Shown here one piece after another: positions 59,544 to 64,000 of a stretch of DNA of 64,000 bases. The stretch lies in the NCBI GenBank assembly GCA_001898485.1, contig MKTY01000027.1, forward strand, positions 310,001 to 374,000, in the 5' to 3' direction. Both the position numbers and the translations under genes were made by a program. Numbering within the stretch: the first letter of the stretch is position 1; every line of letters begins with the position of its first letter. Source of the stretch: Sphingobacteriales bacterium 46-32 (GTDB lineage Bacteria; Bacteroidota; Bacteroidia; Chitinophagales; Chitinophagaceae). The notes beneath the pieces are model-generated. The model saw only the letters and a list, made by a program, of their open reading frames with translations. It was not told the DNA's origin and searched no databases.

Positions 59544-61850
59544 TTAGAAACCTATATACTTTTCGGGAATCGGCTGTTCGGGCGTTTCCTGATCCCAGGT
59601 AATGCTCATGATCCACCAGCGGCCGTTTTCTCTGATCAGTTCAATGCTGTTGATACCACGCATTTTGAGCGGCTGTGGCATACCAGCTGTAAATGCATAA
59701 CTGGTAAATACCTGGGCTATATTGCCAAACTGCTGTACACGGCGTCCCAGTTCTTTTTCTTCAAATGAATATTGCATAAACATGGAACCATTGCGCTGAA
59801 TATATTCTTCAGGAGTGAAGCGGCGCAATTCTTTAGCGGGTGTAAAACTTGCCATCATAGCCGATGGGTGAAACAGTTGTCTGAAACGAGACCAGTTGCG
59901 GGGTCCTGCCGGGCCAGATATAACCTGATAAAGAGCAGCCACTGTTGCCTCAACCGTAGCTACATCAGCACTGTCTATAACCGGCAGTAACACATCGGGC
60001 TGGTAATTGCCCAGCCAGGCATTGCGCACCTTTACCTGGGCAGCTGTGGGGGCAGGCATAAACTCCAGCTGATGAAATACTTTCTTATCGGCCGGGAAAG
60101 CCTTTGCCGATAATTTTACTTTTTGTTTTTTCTTTTTCCCTTCTTTTCGCCACACCCATACCTCCACCAGGTCGCCTTCTTTTAACTGGCTCATGAAGCG
60201 TTCATATTCTTCACCAAAATTTGAGCTCAGGGTGTTTCTGCCATTGATACTGATGAGTTGATCGCCATCCCTGAATCCCATCTGTTTGCCAAACTGGTTG
60301 ATATTTTCTGTAGATACCCACATCAGATCATCTTTTCCTGGTTTAATACTTACTCCGCCAAGGCCAAGGCTCTGAATGGTTTTTTCCGGCAAATACTGTA
60401 CGCCACCCATTGCCAGGTATTTTTCGTACGGAATAGGAGTAGGTCCGGCTACATAGGTTTCGAGAAACTGTCGGATCTCCGGGTAAGTGAGTTTTTCTAT
60501 TTCTGTAAACAACTCATCGTCTAGGAAATATTTATCCTTCCCATATCGCACACCCAGATCATGTTTAAGATCCTGCAGCGAATAACGCCCCTGCGAGAGA
60601 TGCAGCAGGTAGAGATCAAGACAGGCGGATATGGCCGCTCCTTTCAGGTACACATTCGGATACTGCTCATGCCATTTGCCTGCACTCTCCTTGCTAAGCT
60701 CGGTAAATGGAAGGCTGTCTATAAAATACTGGCGCGAGAACCGGATCTTTCCAGCCAGGTCATCCAGAAACTCAGCAGGTTTCTTCAAACCTGTCCATAC
60801 CTGCATGTGCTGAGCATCATATTCCGTACTGCCTTCGTACAGCCAGAGATGTTTTGATAAAACAGTTTCATTGAAATTAAATTCCTTTACCTCGCGGCTA
60901 CTGGTATTGAGCGGGCTCACGATATGGAAAAATTCGTGCGCTGCCATATCGCGCCAGCCGCCGATTGCCATTTCCTGCGGCATTTCCTGTAAACTATAAA
61001 AAGAGGAATAAGAATGCTCCCAGGCGCCCTGTACCTGCAGTGCGGGTTGTTCACTATTGAAATAAAAGATGAAAGCATAACGGTCTACGGGCAGTTTGCC
61101 TTTCAGATATTCCCGGGTGCCCTGCAATATCTTTTGCATATTGGCTGCCACAAATTTTGCGTTTACCATTTTGCCAGGGGCATATACTGCCACCAGTACT
61201 TCGGTTGGTCCAACCTGTACGGTAGCTGTATCCGGCACAGAAAACATTATCGGCGAATCATACAGCTCATCGGCTGTAGTGCAACGAAACATATCGAAAC
61301 CGGTGCGGGTTTGCACGGGCCGCAGAGCTGTGGCTGCATAAAAACCGGCTGGACGTGTAAAGCTTAATTCAAAAGGAACTTTCTTCATTCCTTCGAGATA
61401 ACCGAATACGCCACAGGTATTGAGTACAAAATTTTTACCCGCTTCAAAGCTGGTACCACACATGGGATACACCATATTGTCGATCGTAGCATCCCAGGTG
61501 TCTTCTACCCGGTAGCTGATGCGCGAAAGTGCGGTGGCATTGCTGATGCGCCATTCGTTGTCGTTGACACGCTGTACAGGCAGGGTATCACCTGCAGCAG
61601 TATAAGCGCGTAACTGGCGTACATATTTCCCGAAATTGCTGTTCATATATGTGCCGGGTACAATCCTTGGCATATAAAAACTGATTGCGGGTTGCTGCAC
61701 AGGCGGACAGGCCAGTTCTACCTGCAGCTGATCATCCTGCACGTTTTCGAGATTTACGCTATAGCGATAAGCTGGCTGCGCGCTGGCGGCGTCTGCAAAC
61801 AGAGCGGCTATGAAGAAGCCGGAGAGGAAGCGGTATAAACGGGTGGCCAT
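59544..61850 (-). CDS. M61 family metallopeptidase with PDZ and NTF2-like domains
   Basis: 768 residues, secreted. Seen in order: signal peptide (MATRLYRFLSGFFIAALFADAASA), an N-terminal beta domain (about 25-190), the M61 catalytic domain with zinc ligands HEFFH near residue 300 and the Glu in WLYEGSTEYD, a PDZ domain near 490-570 (LGGVSIKPGKDDLMWVSTE, GDQLISINGR) and a C-terminal NTF2-like domain (about 640-768; SIELIRENGRWWIMSITW). M61 glycyl aminopeptidases usually end after PDZ, so the added domain is noteworthy. Start taken at 61850. Confidence 0.9.
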   Translation of the reverse strand: MATRLYRFLSGFFIAALFADAASAQPAYRYSVNLENVQDDQLQVELACPPVQQPAISFYMPRIVPGTYMNSNFGKYVRQLRAYTAAGDTLPVQRVNDNEWRISNATALSRISYRVEDTWDATIDNMVYPMCGTSFEAGKNFVLNTCGVFGYLEGMKKVPFELSFTRPAGFYAATALRPVQTRTGFDMFRCTTADELYDSPIMFSVPDTATVQVGPTEVLVAVYAPGKMVNAKFVAANMQKILQGTREYLKGKLPVDRYAFIFYFNSEQPALQVQGAWEHSYSSFYSLQEMPQEMAIGGWRDMAAHEFFHIVSPLNTSSREVKEFNFNETVLSKHLWLYEGSTEYDAQHMQVWTGLKKPAEFLDDLAGKIRFSRQYFIDSLPFTELSKESAGKWHEQYPNVYLKGAAISACLDLYLLHLSQGRYSLQDLKHDLGVRYGKDKYFLDDELFTEIEKLTYPEIRQFLETYVAGPTPIPYEKYLAMGGVQYLPEKTIQSLGLGGVSIKPGKDDLMWVSTENINQFGKQMGFRDGDQLISINGRNTLSSNFGEEYERFMSQLKEGDLVEVWVWRKEGKKKKQKVKLSAKAFPADKKVFHQLEFMPAPTAAQVKVRNAWLGNYQPDVLLPVIDSADVATVEATVAALYQVISGPAGPRNWSRFRQLFHPSAMMASFTPAKELRRFTPEEYIQRNGSMFMQYSFEEKELGRRVQQFGNIAQVFTSYAFTAGMPQPLKMRGINSIELIRENGRWWIMSITWDQETPEQPIPEKYIGF

Positions 61851-61934
61851 GGACAGGTCTTTGATGAAGCGGCAAATTACAAAACCTCCCGGGCAAACCT
61901 GACCGCTGATCAAAAACCCGGCAGAATTGAAGAC

Positions 61935-62366
61935 TCAGGGTTCCTGCGTTCGTTTCATCCGCGAAAAAGGGAAGCCATTGCAGCCGGTGCGCGGTGTATT
62001 GCGGTCAGCCGCTTTTACCTTCAATGCATCGCCGGCAGTAGCGCTTTCATAAGCGCTCAGGCAAAACCCCCATGTCCAGGGAGCCATGTTGGAGAAACGG
62101 GTAATATCGATGCGGGTATAGAGACCAGGGGCACTGGGATTGGCAGCATCATTGCGGGCCAGCAACCATTGCTCCTTTTCATTCCATTGAATGATATGAT
62201 AACGGATACCGGGTTGTTGGGTCCATACAGTATCGGTTACATGATACCTGATACCATAATCGTCTACAAACTCTCCTTTAAACAAAGCCGGTATGGTGTC
62301 ACGCTCCTGTGCAGTAGCAGAGATGCCAATTATAAGAAATAAAATACACAGACAGGATCGTATCAT
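61935..62366 (-). CDS. Small secreted protein of unknown function
   Basis: 143 residues with signal peptide (MIRSCLCILFLIIGISATAQ). The mature part is beta-rich (FKGEFVDDYGIRYHVTDTVWTQQPGIRYHIIQWNEKEQWLLARND, GLYTRIDITRF) with two Cys near the C-terminus. No family is recognised. Start taken at the ATG at 62366 where the signal peptide begins. It lies 84 bp before the M61 gene on the same strand. Confidence 0.7.
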   Translation of the reverse strand: MIRSCLCILFLIIGISATAQERDTIPALFKGEFVDDYGIRYHVTDTVWTQQPGIRYHIIQWNEKEQWLLARNDAANPSAPGLYTRIDITRFSNMAPWTWGFCLSAYESATAGDALKVKAADRNTPRTGCNGFPFSRMKRTQEP

Positions 62367-62462
62367 GCAGATTGAATAAGGAAACAAATATAAATATCGT
62401 TTATCACTTACCTGTTATGTTTTGTCGAGACTTCTTACGAGTGGTTATGAAGTAATTTCATC

Positions 62463-62545
62463 TGCAGTCTTCTTCGTTTTCTGCGGACAAATTTCCGGCA
62501 GACGGCGCAGATTTACGCAGACATACCGCTCTTCAGAGAACTGGC
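62463..62545. repeat. Degenerate TCTGCG / CGCAGA inverted repeats
   Basis: In the 279 bp between the small secreted protein and the GH18 gene, units such as TCTGCGGACAAATTT and GCAGATTTACGCAGA form a degenerate inverted array (about 62463-62520). This looks like another short intergenic repeat family. No gene or promoter box is clear. Confidence 0.5.
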
Positions 62546-62645
62546 CCATGCTGAGGTCTGAATGGAGTCAATGGAGAATCTGGATATAATCGCATACTGA
62601 GCTGAAGAAAGGTTGTACATTAGCCTGTACCAGACATTACTAAAT

Positions 62646-63650
62646 ATGCTGAACCGTTTACGTTACCGAAACACTTTCCAGATAATTGCACTTTCGCTGT
62701 TTATACTCTTCGTGACCATTCAGTGCGGACGCAGTGGCAGTAAAAACGGGCCCGATAACCAAACAAAGAATTTCCGCGTCTGGGGTTACCTGTTTTCTCC
62801 CGGACGATGGGATGAATCTATACAGCAGACCAATCCGGCGCAACTCACTGATATCAGCCTCGCCTTTATACAACCCGATGCGAGCGGACAGTTTGCCGAT
62901 AATCCTTCTGCTGCCAGTGCTGTAAGCATCGCTAAAAACAATAAGTTGCGGGTTTATTTCAGTATTGGCGGCGGTGACCCTCCTGCACACTTTGAGGCGT
63001 TAATGCAACCGGCGCAGCGGGGTACTTTCATTCGCAATCTGGTGGATTTTACCAAAAAACATGGCTTTGATGGAATAGATGTAGATATTGAAAATTCGCT
63101 GATAAATGAACATTACGAAGGCTTCGTGAATGAATTATCCGTTGCGCTCAAGGCTGCCGGCAAACAAATGACAGCAGCGCTGGCATCCTGGAATGCCGGT
63201 AAAATCAGCGATCACACCCTGGCATTATTTGATGGCATTCTCGTGATGTCATACGATAAAACAGGACCCTGGAATCCTGCCAATGCCGGGCCGCACTCCC
63301 CGTTATCCATGCTGCAAGATGATTTCGTTTATTTCTCACAAACGCGCAAAGTACCTGCTGAAAAACTACTGATGGGATTGCCTTTTTATGGCTATGGTTT
63401 TGGTCCCGGTGCTCCGGAAAGCCTCACTTATAAGGACATTATACAGCGTTATGCAGGGGCTGAGCAAAAAGATGAAATAACCGTACCCGAAGGTGGTCAT
63501 ATCTACTACAATGGAATACCCACCATCCGCAGCAAGGTAGAGTATGTACTGAAAAATAAAGGCGGGGGGGTGATGATCTGGCAGTTATTGGGCGATTCAG
63601 AAGATCGCAGCTCGCTGCTGTACACCATTCGTAAAACCATCGATCCTTAA
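62646..63650 (+). CDS. Glycoside hydrolase family 18 lipoprotein (chitinase-like)
   Basis: 334 residues, a lipoprotein (lipobox TIQC near residue 27). Seen: the GH18 TIM-barrel signatures [10 protein letters not shown] (SxGG) and [10 protein letters not shown], which fits DGxDxDxE with the catalytic Glu, then [20 protein letters not shown] and a final MIWQLLGD. It would hydrolyse chitin or N-acetylglucosamine glycans; no binding module is attached, and the lipoprotein form implies a cell-surface or periplasmic enzyme. Start taken at 62646. Its TAA is shared with the convergent Nudix gene. Confidence 0.93.
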   Translation: MLNRLRYRNTFQIIALSLFILFVTIQCGRSGSKNGPDNQTKNFRVWGYLFSPGRWDESIQQTNPAQLTDISLAFIQPDASGQFADNPSAASAVSIAKNNKLRVYFSIGGGDPPAHFEALMQPAQRGTFIRNLVDFTKKHGFDGIDVDIENSLINEHYEGFVNELSVALKAAGKQMTAALASWNAGKISDHTLALFDGILVMSYDKTGPWNPANAGPHSPLSMLQDDFVYFSQTRKVPAEKLLMGLPFYGYGFGPGAPESLTYKDIIQRYAGAEQKDEITVPEGGHIYYNGIPTIRSKVEYVLKNKGGGVMIWQLLGDSEDRSSLLYTIRKTIDP

Positions 63651-64000
63651 ATGGTGAACAAACCATGCAGTTGAGCATATTGCAGCAGCATGATTGTTTT
63701 GGCATCTTTGATCTGTCCGGTTCTTATCTGACTAACGGCATCGTCAAAATCCATTTCCAGTACCTCAATATCTTCCTGCTCCTCTTCTACCCCACCACCT
63801 GCGGCATGTTTCATGCCCGCATCGTATGCTGCTACAAAAAAGTAAAGTATTTCGGTAACGGATCCGGGCGACATATAAGCTTCCATCACTTTGGTGACTT
63901 CATGCACCACATAACCCGTTTCCTCTTCGGTTTCGCGCCTGATAGCTGCTTCCGGATTATCCTGGTCCAGTAAACCTGCACAGGCTTCGATAAGCATACC
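63647..64000 (-). CDS. Nudix hydrolase (NudK/ADP-sugar type), cut by window edge
   Basis: The C-terminal 117 residues; the frame is open past base 64000, so the N-terminus is missing. Seen: the Nudix box [22 protein letters not shown] and the following [17 protein letters not shown], which resemble GDP-mannose or ADP-ribose pyrophosphatases (NudK group). Such enzymes hydrolyse nucleoside diphosphate sugars; the exact substrate is not fixed by the visible part. Its stop overlaps the GH18 stop by 4 bp on the palindrome TTAA. Confidence 0.88.
   Translation of the reverse strand, partial: GMLIEACAGLLDQDNPEAAIRRETEEETGYVVHEVTKVMEAYMSPGSVTEILYFFVAAYDAGMKHAAGGGVEEEQEDIEVLEMDFDDAVSQIRTGQIKDAKTIMLLQYAQLHGLFTI

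Overview
This window is a stretch of a Bacteroidota chromosome, most likely of the Chitinophagaceae or a close relative. Four things point there. Promoters fit the Bacteroidota pattern TTTG-N19-TAnnTTTG. The primary sigma factor is 285 residues long and lacks region 1.1. Several genes belong to families mostly seen in this phylum (DUF3822, DUF2027-Smr, DUF5117-type metalloprotease, DUF3347). Many products are secreted or lipoproteins. No plasmid, prophage, insertion sequence, tRNA, rRNA operon or CRISPR array was seen. Both ends cut a gene: a CPBP-type membrane protein at base 1 and a Nudix hydrolase at base 64000.

Layout. 1-5.1 kb: end of a CPBP protein, RNase P RNA (rnpB, minus), a DUF2027-Smr protein, an amino acid permease and a polyprenyl diphosphate synthase. 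5.1-11.6 kb: a minus-strand housekeeping run read trxB, folB, DUF3822, rsmD, 5-formyl-THF cyclo-ligase, lpxK, rnr, with several overlaps. 11.7-17.6 kb: a tripartite RND efflux operon (TolC-like, adaptor, pump). 18-25.2 kb: rpoD, lgt, a bacilliredoxin, hsp20, three envelope or secreted proteins and an arginine decarboxylase-like enzyme. 25.3-31.6 kb: the thrS-infC-rpmI-rplT translation cluster, interrupted by a large secreted zinc metalloprotease with its own terminator. 31.9-36.6 kb: two tandem secreted paralogues, an M28 peptidase and a DUF3347 protein. 36.7-41.7 kb: an ABC-F ATPase, a RibD-C reductase and a type Vd-like patatin outer-membrane protein. 41.7-49.6 kb: histidine degradation (hutI, ftcD, hutG) with two cation/proton antiporters in between. 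49.8-55 kb: TerC, an unknown protein, a divergent GAPDH-like dehydrogenase, a Gfo/Idh oxidoreductase, an MpaB-like DUF2236 protein and an aldose-1-epimerase-like protein. 55-64 kb: a lipoprotein, a protein with four glycogen-binding-like modules paired with an aspartic protease, a GNAT acetyltransferase, an M61 peptidase with PDZ and NTF2-like parts, a small secreted protein, a GH18 lipoprotein and the Nudix hydrolase.

The most unusual non-coding feature is a set of intergenic repeats. Arrays of the octamer TGTGCTAA occur at five places; at four they form an inverted pair around a 94-129 bp unrelated spacer. Several arrays begin exactly on the stop codon of the neighbouring gene. Two heptamer families (AAGTNNT, AAGGTNN) and a REP-like cluster built on a perfect 28 bp palindrome add to this. 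The most unusual protein is the GAPDH-like enzyme at 51.3 kb, which keeps its catalytic Cys and His but has lost four residues of the inorganic-phosphate site. The rnpB promoter fixes where transcription starts relative to the -7 box, and by that ruler several genes here look leaderless.
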